Positions 1 to 8,590 of a stretch of DNA of 64,000 nucleotides are shown here, piece by piece. The number at the start of each line of letters is the position of its first letter. Within the stretch, counting starts at the first letter, position 1. The position numbers and the translations under genes are program-made. The stretch covers positions 2,742,501 to 2,806,500 of the forward strand of contig NZ_CP118246.1 of assembly GCF_028816455.1 (NCBI RefSeq), read 5' to 3'. The notes under the pieces were generated by a model, which worked only from the letters and a program-made list of their open reading frames with translations, was not told the DNA's origin and searched no databases. The DNA is from Devosia algicola. GTDB taxonomy: Bacteria > Pseudomonadota > Alphaproteobacteria > Rhizobiales > Devosiaceae.

Positions 1-1
1 C

Positions 2-862
2 AAGGGTCCTAAGCGCATCGGACCGTTGGCCGTGCCCAAGGCCATGAGTTCGACGGCCTCGGCAACGCTGGCGACGCCGTTTGGTATCAAGGGCATCAAT
101 TATTCTATATCCTCGGCCTGCGCCACTTCCAAACATTGCATCGGCAATGGCTATGAGCAGATCCAGATGGGCAAGCAGGACATTGTCTTTGCGGGCGGCC
201 ATGAGGATCTGGACTGGTCGCTGAGCAATTTGTTTGATGCCATGGGCGCCATGTCGTCCAACTTCAACCACAATCCGCAAAAGGCATCGCGCGCCTATGA
301 CCGCGACCGCGATGGCTTCGTCATTGCCGGCGGCGCCGGGGTGCTGGTGCTGGAAGAACTTGAGCACGCCAAGGCACGCGGCGCCAATATTCTGGCCGAA
401 ATCATCGGCTATGGCGCAACGTCCGACGGCTACGACATGGTGGCTCCCTCGGGCGAGGGCGCCGAGCGCTGCATGCGGCTGGCGCTGGAAGGGATCGACA
501 TGCCGGTTGACTATATCAACCCTCATGCCACCTCGACCCCGGTCGGCGATGCGCGCGAAATGGACGCCATTCGTGCTGTTTTCGGCTCTGGCGAAAAATG
601 CCCGCCAATCTCGGCAACCAAGTCGCTGACCGGCCATTCACTGGGCGCAACAGGGGTGCAGGAATCGATCTATTGCATCCTGATGATGCGCGAAAAATTC
701 CTGTGCGAGAGCGCCAATATCGAAAATCTCGATGAAGCCTTTGCCGACATGCCAATCCTGCGGGCGCGGCGCGACAATGCCAATATTGGCGTGGCGCTGT
801 CCAACTCCTTTGGCTTTGGCGGCACCAATGCGACGCTGGTATTCAAGCATCCCGACGCCTGA
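2..862 (+). CDS. fabB: 3-oxoacyl-ACP synthase I FabB, C-terminal part (5' end outside window)
   Basis: Condensing enzyme that elongates acyl-ACP with malonyl-ACP in cytosolic type II fatty acid synthesis and is needed for unsaturated fatty acids. About 286 of the usual ~405 residues are inside the window and the frame is open from base 2. Visible are the nucleophile motif SSACATS, the histidine motif [11 protein letters not shown], the second histidine in [10 protein letters not shown] and the C-terminal glycine-rich FGFGGTN, that is the Cys-His-His triad of KAS I/II. In many Rhizobiales fabA precedes and fabI follows fabB; here a TetR gene follows instead of fabI. The identity is secure. FabF is less likely because of the FabB-type motif spacing. 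Confidence 0.95.
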   Translation, partial: KGPKRIGPLAVPKAMSSTASATLATPFGIKGINYSISSACATSKHCIGNGYEQIQMGKQDIVFAGGHEDLDWSLSNLFDAMGAMSSNFNHNPQKASRAYDRDRDGFVIAGGAGVLVLEELEHAKARGANILAEIIGYGATSDGYDMVAPSGEGAERCMRLALEGIDMPVDYINPHATSTPVGDAREMDAIRAVFGSGEKCPPISATKSLTGHSLGATGVQESIYCILMMREKFLCESANIENLDEAFADMPILRARRDNANIGVALSNSFGFGGTNATLVFKHPDA

Positions 863-896
863 TCTGCCTGACGTTTTGCCAACCATCCTCGTGCGT

Positions 897-914
897 CGCG
901 CCGGTTGCGGCGCG
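897..914. terminator. Possible hairpin after fabB
   Basis: Perfect 6-bp inverted repeat CGCGCC/GGCGCG with a 6-base loop, 35 bases after the fabB stop. There is no T-tract after it, so it is a weak or factor-dependent terminator at best. Confidence 0.3.
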
Positions 915-1004
915 CTGGCAGCTTCAATGACAACCGCGATAATTTTGCGCGCGTAAACCGCTGGGCCGCGGCGGGTGAAAAATTTCACCACAAGTATATT
1001 GACC

Positions 1005-1016
1005 GACCGATCGGTC
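1005..1016. promoter_or_regulatory. Palindromic operator upstream of tetR-type gene
   Basis: GACCGATCGGTC is a perfect 12-bp palindrome lying 18 bases before the ATG of the TetR-family gene. Sites of the form ACCGAC-CGGTCGGT are typical TetR-family operators, so autoregulation of the TetR/monooxygenase pair is likely. It would cover the start of transcription. Confidence 0.6.
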
Positions 1017-1033
1017 AGGCGTAGTTTCGCACC

Positions 1034-1606
1034 ATGCCACCAGCTGACACACGACAATCCATTCTGCACGCCGCGATCCTTTTGATGGGCCAGAACGGCA
1101 TGGACGGGGTAACCGCCTCGGCGCTGGCGCGCCAGGTCGGCGTCAGCAAGGCCACCGTGTTCCACCATTTCCCCACGCTTGACGAAGTGCCGATTGCCGC
1201 GCTCGACCTGTTCACCGAGATGATGGTTCCCCACGATCCTGATGAATCAGCTGATCTCGAGGATATTCTTGTCGCTTTGGGCGCGACCAGTCTGGATCTG
1301 AGCGCCAAGCAAAGCGGCCTTGTGCAGGCCTATTGCGGCTTTGTGACCAAGGCCATGTTCGAGCAGCGCCTCAAGGTGAAACTTGTCGCTGAAATGGATG
1401 CGGCGGTGGCTCGCCTGGCCGCAGCGCTGGCCGAAAAAACCCGAAATGCCGCCATGGCAAGCGAACTGTCGCGGCTGTGCCTTGTCACCATGGATGGCTT
1501 GATGATCAACGCCGCACTGACCGGTGATGCACAGGCCCAGTTGGCCTTATGGCGCCCGATGGCACGGCTTCTAGCCAAGGAGTATGGACATGAAAATAGC
1601 AATTAA
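1034..1606 (+). CDS. TetR/AcrR family transcriptional regulator
   Basis: 190-residue one-component repressor. The N-terminal TetR helix-turn-helix is clear at residues 6-50 (SILHAAILLM, then VTASALARQVGVSKATVFHHF), followed by a variable ligand-binding helical domain. A palindromic operator sits directly upstream. The 3' end overlaps the start of the flavin monooxygenase gene by 17 bases, so the two are one transcription unit and the monooxygenase is the likely regulated target. The ligand is unknown. The class is certain, the specific function is not. Confidence 0.9.
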   Translation: MPPADTRQSILHAAILLMGQNGMDGVTASALARQVGVSKATVFHHFPTLDEVPIAALDLFTEMMVPHDPDESADLEDILVALGATSLDLSAKQSGLVQAYCGFVTKAMFEQRLKVKLVAEMDAAVARLAAALAEKTRNAAMASELSRLCLVTMDGLMINAALTGDAQAQLALWRPMARLLAKEYGHENSN

Positions 1607-2817
1607 TGGCTGCGGTATTGCCGGTCCGACGCTGGCGTGGTGGTTGCGGCGCGACGGCCATGAGCCGGTATTGCTGGAACGCGCAAAACAGGTGCGGGAA
1701 GGCGGCTACATTATCGATTTCTGGGGCACCGGCTATGATGTCGCCGAACAGATGGGACTTTTGCCCGCCCTGAAGACGCGGGGCTACAATATGGAGCACC
1801 TGCTCACCGTAACCGCAGGCGGGCGGACGACATCATCGATAAACGCTACGGTCTTCGACACGCTCGCCGAGGGCCGCTATTTCAGTATTGCCCGCAGCGC
1901 CCTGTCGGCAGGAATTTTTCAGGCCTGCGAGGGCATCGAGACCCGCTTCGGTACCGAAGTCACGCAGATCGATGATCGCGGCGATCAGGTCATTGTCGGT
2001 CTGTCCGATGGCACCAGCGAAAATTTCGACCTTGTTGTCGGCGCCGATGGGCTGCATTCCAAAATTCGCGCTCTGGTGTTCGGACCGCAAGAGCAATTTG
2101 AACAACGCCTGGGGTTTCACGTCGCCGCCTTTACCATGAACGGCTATCAGCCACGCGACGAATTGACCGTCGTGTCCCATACAGTGCCGGGGCGCTTCTT
2201 GTCTCGGGTAACGCTGCGCGACGACCGGACCCTGGTGCTGATGGTCGTCGCCGACGAATATCTGCGCAAAATGTCTCAGGACGCCGATGCGATTCGCAAT
2301 GAGACTCAAAAACATTTTCAAAGATACCGGCTGGGAAAGCGAGGCGATCCTGGCGCGGATGGATGAGGCCGACGATCTATACTTCGACCGTGCCAGCCAG
2401 ATCCGCATGCCGCATTGGAGCAAGGGGCGCGTCGCACTGATCGGGGATGCGGCGGCCTGTCCCTCGCTTCTGGCGGGCGAGGGCACCAGCCTGTCCATGA
2501 CCGAGGCGCGCGTGCTCGCCGGTGAGTTGGCCCGCTCTGGCGGCGACGTGGCCGCCGCGTTTGATTGCTATGAAAGCCAGCTCAAAACCTTCCTGGTTAA
2601 GAAGCAGGATGCGGCTCTGCGCTTTAGCAGCTACTTCGCGCCGAAATCATGGATAGGTCTGGTCGCGCGTGACCTGATGTCGAACATCGCCTCGGTGCCG
2701 ATCCTGGCTAAATGGATGCTCGCCAGCGCCTTTCGCGATGATCTTGAATTGCCCGATTACGATAACCACGTGCCGAACCGGCAGGCGACCACACCAAAGG
2801 GTAAACAATGGGCGTGA
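1590..2817 (+). CDS. FAD-dependent aromatic-type monooxygenase (frameshifted)
   Basis: Class A flavoprotein monooxygenase of about 408 residues, cytosolic, expected to hydroxylate a small organic substrate using NAD(P)H and O2. Motifs in order: Rossmann GxGxxG (NGCGIAGPTLAWWL) at the N-terminus, the DG motif (VVGADGLHSKIR) mid-protein, and the GD motif (VALIGDAAACPS) in the C-terminal part. The second ATG (1590) is chosen because AAGGAG at 1577-1582 is spaced correctly for it and too close to the ATG at 1584. One extra base breaks the frame at 2302-2306. Reading GAGCTC for GAGACTC gives RNELKNIFKDTGW and restores the protein. Probably co-transcribed with the upstream TetR gene. Substrate unknown. 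Confidence 0.85.
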
Positions 2818-2977
2818 CCATTGGTGTTACCAAGTCTGCGGCCCGACCGGAAACGGGTGGGTAGGCTCGGTTCGCGGGATAAAATCGGTCGCCGCCTCCA
2901 GGCTCTTTATCGACGCGCAGATCATAGCGTGCGCGTCGCCGCCATGCTTCGAACTGGTGCGGTAAGAGCCAAGGCCC

Positions 2978-3004
2978 TGTCACAAATCGAGCGTGCACAT
3001 CGTC
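2978..3004 (+). promoter_or_regulatory. Predicted ECF41 sigma factor promoter
   Basis: TGTCACA at 2978-2984, then exactly 16 bases, then CGTC at 3001-3004. This equals the promoter form reported for ECF41 (SigJ-type) sigma factors, TGTCACA-N16-CGTC, as I recall it. It lies 30 bases upstream of the ATG of the carboxymuconolactone decarboxylase gene, which is followed by an ECF41 sigma gene, so positive autoregulation of the pair is expected. Confidence 0.75.
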
Positions 3005-3034
3005 ATGTGTGTAGCCTTGAATTGGAGACCGAAA

Positions 3035-3497
3035 ATGAAACCACGAATGAACTATGGCGCAAGCGCGTCCGAGGTGATGCAGGCCATGCTGGCACTTGAG
3101 GAAGCGACGCATAAAATGACCATTTCACCGCAATTGCGCGAACTGGTCAAAATGCGTGTCTCACAAATCAATGGCTGCGCCTATTGCCTGCATATGCATG
3201 CTCCGGACGCCCGCAAGTCCGGGGTTTCGCAGGAAAAGCTCGATGTTCTGGCGGCGTGGCGCGAAAGCCCGGCCTTTGACGCGCGCGAACGGGCGGCACT
3301 GCGCTGGGCCGAATCACTGACGCGAGATCGAGGCCACGGGCGTTCCCGACGCGGATTATGATGAACTGGCAGCGGTGTTTGATGAGCGCGAGCGCGCTGA
3401 ACTGACGCTGGTGGTCAATACCATAAACGGCTGGAACCGCTTGGCCGTGGGGTTCCGATCCGTTCACCCGGGGCGGGCCGAGGCGCATGATCACTGA
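3035..3497 (+). CDS. Carboxymuconolactone decarboxylase / AhpD-like protein (frameshifted)
   Basis: About 154 residues when the frame is mended. AhpD-like fold with the redox motif NGCAYCLHMH (CxxC followed by His), then a helical C-terminal part ending near INGWNRLAVGFRS. Proteins of this family are peroxidase-like and are common genomic partners of ECF41 sigma factors. The start at 3035 has GGAGA seven to eight bases upstream; the ECF41 promoter lies before it. The frame breaks near 3322-3330 (one extra base around ACGCGAG). The end overlaps the sigma factor start by 11 bases, which indicates translational coupling. The substrate is not known. Confidence 0.8.
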
Positions 3498-4501
3498 CGA
3501 TAAATTCGCCGCATTCGAGGCCGAGCGTCGCCGGTTGGCGGCGCTGGCCTATCGGATGACCGGATCGGTTGCCGATACCGAGGACATGCTTCAGCAGGCC
3601 TGGATCAGATTTGCCGGCCAGGACATTACGGTGATTGACAATGTCGCCGCCTGGTTGCGATCGGTGGTCATGCGGCTTTGTCTCGATCATTTGACATCAG
3701 CCAGGGCGCGGCGGGAGACCTATGTCGGGGCCTGGCTGCCCGAGCCGCTGGTGCAGGAGCGCGCCCCAAGCCCGGAAGATCAATGGATGGTTGCCGAGGA
3801 TGTGACGATGGCGCTCATGCTGACACTGCAGACCCTGTCGCCCGAAATGCGCGCCGCCTTCATTCTGCGCGATGCCTTCGATCACTCATTCGATGAGATA
3901 TCGGCGATTGTCGGACGGTCGCCAACGGCATGCCGCCAATTGGTGTCCCGCGCCCGCCGCAGGCTTTGCTGGCGCCGAGCCACCGGTGCAAAAGCCGCTC
4001 GAGGAGGCCCGCCCCTTGATGACGGCCTTTTGGCAGGCAAGCCGCACGGGGGACATGCAGGCGCTGCGTGACCTGTTTGCCGAAGATATCGAGCTTCACA
4101 CCGACGGCGGTGGCGAAGTCGTTGCCGCTATCAATATTCTTCGCGGCAAAAGACGCGCTATCGGTTTGTTCGTCGGACTGGCGCGCCGGAGCAAATATCT
4201 GTTACCGCCCTGTCCTGAACTCTGCACCATCAATGGCGCGCCCGGATTTGTTTCGCTGGAGCCCGGCGGCGTGCTTCAGACCACGGCCATCGATATTGCC
4301 GAGGGGGTCATCCGCGCCATATGGATCGTTAGAAATCCCAAAAAGCTGCGACATCTCAAAACGCCCCCGTCAGTTGGCACCTTCGGGACCTATGCGAAAA
4401 CCGAGGTGATCAATTACGAACCCTGCAGCGACCAACACCGTTCAGATGTGGGGCAACAGGAGCGAAAATCCGGCCCGAAATACTACAACCAAAACCAGTA
4501 A
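3487..4501 (+). CDS. sigJ: ECF41-family RNA polymerase sigma factor (SigJ type, frameshifted)
   Basis: Extracytoplasmic-function sigma factor of group ECF41. Sigma-2 (ERRRLAALAYRMTGSVADTED) and sigma-4 (LSPEMRAAFILRDAFDHSFDEI) domains are followed by a SnoaL-like C-terminal extension. In the extension the group signatures are visible: DGGGEV (the DGGG motif) and NPKKL (an NPDKL-like motif), which in this group modulate activity without an anti-sigma factor. Length about 337 residues. A frame break at 3961-3965 (AGGCT for AGCT) separates core and extension; this is probably an artefact. Upstream partner and promoter both match ECF41 organisation. The signal sensed is unknown. Confidence 0.85.
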
Positions 4502-4521
4502 TATCAGCAGGAGAGGCGAGG

Positions 4522-5643
4522 ATGCCAAGGCTTGGCAGGATAGCCACCAGAACAGGTCTTGCCATCGCCGTTCTCATCGGCGTGGTCGCGCTGCTATTGG
4601 CCCTGCCTGTTCCCGTCTGGCGGACCGGCCGCCTCCCCGAACCGCCGCTGCCAGTTATCGAGAGCGGACCCCAAATCGAACTGTCTCATCGCGTCTGGAT
4701 CGATACCGACGCCGCCTGCGGTCTGTCGCGTCGGTCCGACCCCGACGATTGCCTGACGCTGATGCTTTTGGCACGCGCGCCCAATATCGAGATTGCTGGC
4801 GTTTCAAGTGTGTTCGGGAACGCCGCGCTCAAGGACACGGATCGAACCGTACGAACGCTGGCGGATAAGCTTCGCGCCGAAGGGGCAAAAGTGCCGCAAA
4901 TCATGCGCGGAGCCGCTGCACCGGGCACCCCGTCAACACCGGCAGAGGCCGCGCTTCAGCAAGCCCTTGCCCAAGGCCCGCTGACCATTCTCGCCCTTGG
5001 ACCGTTGACCAATATTGCGGCCGCGCTCCAAGGTCGCGCTGCGCTGCAAACCAATGTTGTGCGGATCGTGGCCGTCATGGGTCGACGACCCGGCCATATT
5101 TTTCATCCTTCCGAGGGGGTGGGGCACGGCATGCTGTTCGGGCACGGCCCGGTCTTTCGCGATCTCAATTTCGACCTGGACCGCGACGCTGCCGTCAAAA
5201 TTGTCGCCATGGGACTGCCGCTATCGCTGATCCCCTATGATGTTGCGCGTGGTGTCAGCCTGACCAGCGCCAATCTTGATACCATCTCCCATGCCGGTCC
5301 GGTCGGCGATTGGGTGGCCTCGGGCGCGCGCGGATGGCTCGACTTCTGGCAGACCGATATCGGGCTTCCGGGGTTCCATCCCTACGATCTATTGGCAGGC
5401 GCCTACCTGCTGGACCCCGCGTTCTTTGATTGCGCGATGGTCAATGCCTGGGTCGGCCACGACGATCAATTGCACAATCTCTGGTTCAGCGATCCCGTGG
5501 CACTTCAGGTCGCTGTGAGGGCTAACGCTCCCGGCGCCCCGCTTGCTGAATCATCGGCGGTTTATTGCGTGACCACCGATGCTGCGTTGGAACCCTGGCT
5601 GATGAAGCGTTTGGCGGGCGGGACGACGCAGGCCCATCTTTAG
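4522..5643 (+). CDS. Membrane-anchored nucleoside hydrolase family protein
   Basis: 373 residues of the inosine/uridine-preferring nucleoside hydrolase fold, expected to hydrolyse N-glycosidic or related bonds. A hydrophobic segment at residues 12-30 suggests an uncleaved signal anchor, so the enzyme would face the periplasm. The calcium-binding aspartates are seen in DTDAACGLSRRSDPDDCL; the short insertion between DxD and DD resembles a known subgroup. ALGPLTNIAAAL and a C-terminal HPYDLLAGAYLLDP are family-typical. A strong AGGAGAGGCGAGG precedes the ATG. It follows the sigma factor by 20 bases and may share its transcript. Substrate not predicted. Confidence 0.8.
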   Translation: MPRLGRIATRTGLAIAVLIGVVALLLALPVPVWRTGRLPEPPLPVIESGPQIELSHRVWIDTDAACGLSRRSDPDDCLTLMLLARAPNIEIAGVSSVFGNAALKDTDRTVRTLADKLRAEGAKVPQIMRGAAAPGTPSTPAEAALQQALAQGPLTILALGPLTNIAAALQGRAALQTNVVRIVAVMGRRPGHIFHPSEGVGHGMLFGHGPVFRDLNFDLDRDAAVKIVAMGLPLSLIPYDVARGVSLTSANLDTISHAGPVGDWVASGARGWLDFWQTDIGLPGFHPYDLLAGAYLLDPAFFDCAMVNAWVGHDDQLHNLWFSDPVALQVAVRANAPGAPLAESSAVYCVTTDAALEPWLMKRLAGGTTQAHL

Positions 5644-5668
5644 TGAACGAAGAATGAGGATAACAGAT

Positions 5669-6112
5669 ATGATAGTTCTCAGAATCATCGCGCTGGCCCT
5701 CATGGCGCTCATCCTGATCCCCAGCGGTGCGCATCTGTTCGAACTGCCCGGCAAGATCGGCCTCGACCGCGACAGCTATTTTATCGTGCAAAACATCTAT
5801 GCGGGATGGTCGTTGTTTGCGGTGCCGATCTTTGCGGCGATCCTGGTGAATATCGGACTCTATTTCATGGAACGGCGACGCCATCCCGCAACCGCGCATT
5901 GGGCACTGATCGCGGCATCGCTAACCGTGATCAGTCTGGGAATCTTTTTCGCATGGATATTCCCGGCCAATCAGGCGACTGCCAACTGGACGACCCAGTC
6001 CGAGAACTGGGAGGCCCTGCGCCGGAATTGGGAATATGGCCATGCAGTCAACGCCGTCGTCGTGGGCTGCGCCCTGCTGGCATCGGTTCTGGCAATTGTG
6101 AAGCGGACCTAA
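5669..6112 (+). CDS. DUF1772-like four-helix membrane protein
   Basis: About 147 residues with four hydrophobic segments (residues ~3-20, 42-65, 79-97, 128-146). The pattern W..QSENWEALRRNWEYGHAVN before the last helix resembles DUF1772/anthrone-oxygenase-like proteins. The ATG at 5669 is preferred over 5654 because GAGG lies at a suitable distance before it. It follows the nucleoside hydrolase by only 25 bases and is likely in the same operon. No function can be assigned. Confidence 0.6.
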   Translation: MIVLRIIALALMALILIPSGAHLFELPGKIGLDRDSYFIVQNIYAGWSLFAVPIFAAILVNIGLYFMERRRHPATAHWALIAASLTVISLGIFFAWIFPANQATANWTTQSENWEALRRNWEYGHAVNAVVVGCALLASVLAIVKRT

Positions 6113-6173
6113 CACCGGCGGGCAACCAGTCGCCAGTCGACATTAGGCGATTGGCCTAACGCGCGTTGCACCC

Positions 6174-7556
6174 CTATTCAACACGGGTGGCGACCTGATC
6201 CAGACCATTCTGGTGCAGGGTCAGGGTCGCCACACCCTTGTCGTCGGTGCCAAAAGTGATTTGGGCATCAACGGCCCGGAAGAAAAAGCGATTATCGCTT
6301 TCGGGAAAAATCGCCAGGCGCTGCTGGCCGGTCAGTTGGGCAAACAGGCGGTTCTCCTCCTGGGCAATGGTGATCGTGACCCCAGGTGCCAGTTCGTAGG
6401 TACCCACATGAGTAGCAAGGATAGCCGGGTCGACGGTCACGGCCTCCCGCCGCGTTGGCTGAGGTTGCAACGGCAGTGTGCTATCGAGCAGGTGCAGGCC
6501 GATATCTTCGATACCGCTGTCGGTGACCATATTGGACAGGACCACCACACCATTGCCGCTGTCGCGATCAAAACCGGCAAAGCTGCGGAAACCACCAGTG
6601 ATACCGTTGTGCCAGGCGATGTCGCGACCGCCCTCCATCAGGTTGAACCAGCCCAGACCGACGGTTTGGTCGGGGCTGCCCGCCGGTCTTGTGCGGTCCA
6701 GCATGATCGCGAAGGCCGGCGCCAGTGGGCTCTGTACCTGGCCGCTGGCCGCAGCGATGAATTTGGCGAGGTCCGCCGCACTGGTAACCAGCCCACCCAC
6801 CGGGGCAAAGGCGTCCATGTCCCAATGCGGAACCTCATCGCCTGCGGCATCGTGACCCGACGCCATCCCGGCGATGGGCTCGCCGGTTGTAGCCAGAAAT
6901 GTCTCGGTCATTGCAAGTGGATCAAGAATTTCCTGCTGCAACAAGTCGGCATAGGACATGCCGCTGACATGAATGACGGCCTGCGCCAGCAGGGCGATAC
7001 CGACATTGGAATATTCAAACTTTGCGCCAATGGGGCGCGGCAGTTGATATTCTGAAATCCACGTCATCAGCGCCTTGGCGTCGTAGCCCGAATAGGGGTT
7101 GGCCGGACCTTTGGCCATGATGGCCCTCGGAAGGCCGGAAAAGCCGGCGCTATGGGTTGCCAGATCGAAGGCGGTAATCGCCTTGCCGTCGCGTTCGGGC
7201 AAAATCGTTCCGGCGGGCAGGTAGTCGGTCAGTGGGGCATCGAGATCGATGCGCCCGGCCACCACCTGTTGCGCCAGCAGCACATTTGTCATGACCTTGG
7301 TGATTGAACCGGCTTCGAACAGCGTGTGCTCGTCGACCGGTGTGCTGTCGCCGGTGTCAAGCGTGCCGTACGAGACAAAACGGGGGACGCCCGCCTCGAT
7401 CACCGCGACAGCAATGCCGACATTGGCCTGATCGCGATCAATACGGTCGGTGAGGATTTGGGTAATTTGCGCGTTTGTGGGCATAGCGGGCTGTTGCGCG
7501 AGGGTAGCGGTGGCCATCAGCGCCGCCGATGCCAATCCGATGATGATGGGTTTCAT
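6174..7556 (-). CDS. Secreted serine hydrolase, class C beta-lactamase / PBP4*-like
   Basis: 460 residues. An N-terminal signal peptide (MKPIIIGLASAALMATATLAQ) points to the periplasm. Catalytic elements of the AmpC/DD-peptidase fold are in order: SxxK in GSITKVMT, YxN in FEYSNVG, and HNG in AWHNGITGG in place of KTG. A C-terminal beta-rich domain of about 100 residues follows, as in many serine hydrolases of COG1680. The start is set by the signal peptide; the frame is open further upstream but this part is not protein-like. It may act on peptidoglycan peptides, D-amino esters or beta-lactams; the HNG variant argues for an esterase or peptidase rather than a true beta-lactamase. Confidence 0.85.
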   Translation of the reverse strand: MKPIIIGLASAALMATATLAQQPAMPTNAQITQILTDRIDRDQANVGIAVAVIEAGVPRFVSYGTLDTGDSTPVDEHTLFEAGSITKVMTNVLLAQQVVAGRIDLDAPLTDYLPAGTILPERDGKAITAFDLATHSAGFSGLPRAIMAKGPANPYSGYDAKALMTWISEYQLPRPIGAKFEYSNVGIALLAQAVIHVSGMSYADLLQQEILDPLAMTETFLATTGEPIAGMASGHDAAGDEVPHWDMDAFAPVGGLVTSAADLAKFIAAASGQVQSPLAPAFAIMLDRTRPAGSPDQTVGLGWFNLMEGGRDIAWHNGITGGFRSFAGFDRDSGNGVVVLSNMVTDSGIEDIGLHLLDSTLPLQPQPTRREAVTVDPAILATHVGTYELAPGVTITIAQEENRLFAQLTGQQRLAIFPESDNRFFFRAVDAQITFGTDDKGVATLTLHQNGLDQVATRVE

Positions 7557-7735
7557 TATGCACTCCAAGGCTGGCGAGATCGAGCCTGTGAGCATGCAAC
7601 TCGATGGGGCAGGGATGTGGCAGTGCATCGCTACGGCGTCGGTTTTACCCCCGCGGGCTGACTGGCGGACTCGACGCCGCATCGGAGAGCCTACGGTTGC
7701 AATTGGCATGACCATCGCTGCAGCCGCGTCTGCGC

Positions 7736-8347
7736 TCAGGCGACCATGATCGCCAGCAGCGCCCCGGCCAGTGCGCCGGCGCCGTGGATGTCTTGGCGCA
7801 CAAGCAATATCAGCACGGCGCTCGCTGCCAGAACACGCATGGCGCCGCTGCCCGACAGCGCGTGCCGAAAATCAGGCGGCCAACGCCGCCGATCAAGCGA
7901 GGGGGCGACCAGCAGGACACCGGCCAGCGCGCAGATGGCGATTGAATTGCCGGCCCCGATGGGCTGCCACGCCAATGCAATGGTTTCGGCGGCAAGCCCG
8001 CCCAGAGCGTAGATGCCAATCCACGTCCAGCGTGTCAGAACCTGCTCGGCCAACCCGCCAATGACCAGCAAGGCGGCAATATTGGAGAGCCCGCCAGCAA
8101 GCCATCCGTCCTGGAAAAACAGCGCTGTGCCCATGCGCCACCATTGACCGGCAAGGATCGCCGACGCGCTCCTTTGCATCACGAGAAGAATTTCAGGGTC
8201 GGCAAACTGAAGCGCAAGGCAGGCGGCAAGGAACGCGCTCACTAACAGCGTCAGGAGCGGCAGGCGCCTGGCCCGGTCGCGGCTCTGAAAAGACCCGGCG
8301 ATGATCGCCATTATCCACACACCCTGCAATAGCAATGTATCGATCAT
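7736..8347 (-). CDS. Rhomboid-family intramembrane serine protease
   Basis: 203 residues with about six hydrophobic helices. Rhomboid hallmarks: GQWWRMGTALF in loop 1, the catalytic serine in GAGNSIAIC and a conserved histidine in DIHGAGALAG. It would cut membrane proteins inside the bilayer. Starts at 8347 or at the internal ATG at 8311 are both possible; neither has a strong ribosome site. It runs toward the serine hydrolase gene but a 180-base gap separates them. Substrate unknown. Confidence 0.75.
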   Translation of the reverse strand: MIDTLLLQGVWIMAIIAGSFQSRDRARRLPLLTLLVSAFLAACLALQFADPEILLVMQRSASAILAGQWWRMGTALFFQDGWLAGGLSNIAALLVIGGLAEQVLTRWTWIGIYALGGLAAETIALAWQPIGAGNSIAICALAGVLLVAPSLDRRRWPPDFRHALSGSGAMRVLAASAVLILLVRQDIHGAGALAGALLAIMVA

Positions 8348-8377
8348 GATCTGTTTGCTCTGATATTGGCACCGCCG

Positions 8378-8470
8378 TCAGGCCAGGTGCCTGGCAGTGC
8401 CCTGGATGATGATATCGAGCCCGGCGGCAAACATCCTGTCCTGCGGAGCCGGCGGGTCGTCGGGTTAAAT
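8378..8470 (-). pseudogene. Possible remnant of a TetR C-terminal domain
   Basis: About 30 codons reading DRMFAAGLDIIIQGTARHLA at the end, similar to the last helix of many TetR_C domains (FxxGLDxxxxGL). No matching N-terminal half is visible between here and the glucarate dehydratase gene. Too short to be sure. Confidence 0.3.
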
Positions 8471-8590
8471 CGTGACCGATGATGGTCGATGGACGGGGCA
8501 TGCCCCGGTTTCCAAACGCCTGACGAGGTGGCGAAACCTTGTTCGATCTCTAACATGCTGTCATAAAATTACAGCCGCCGGGAGGGGCAA

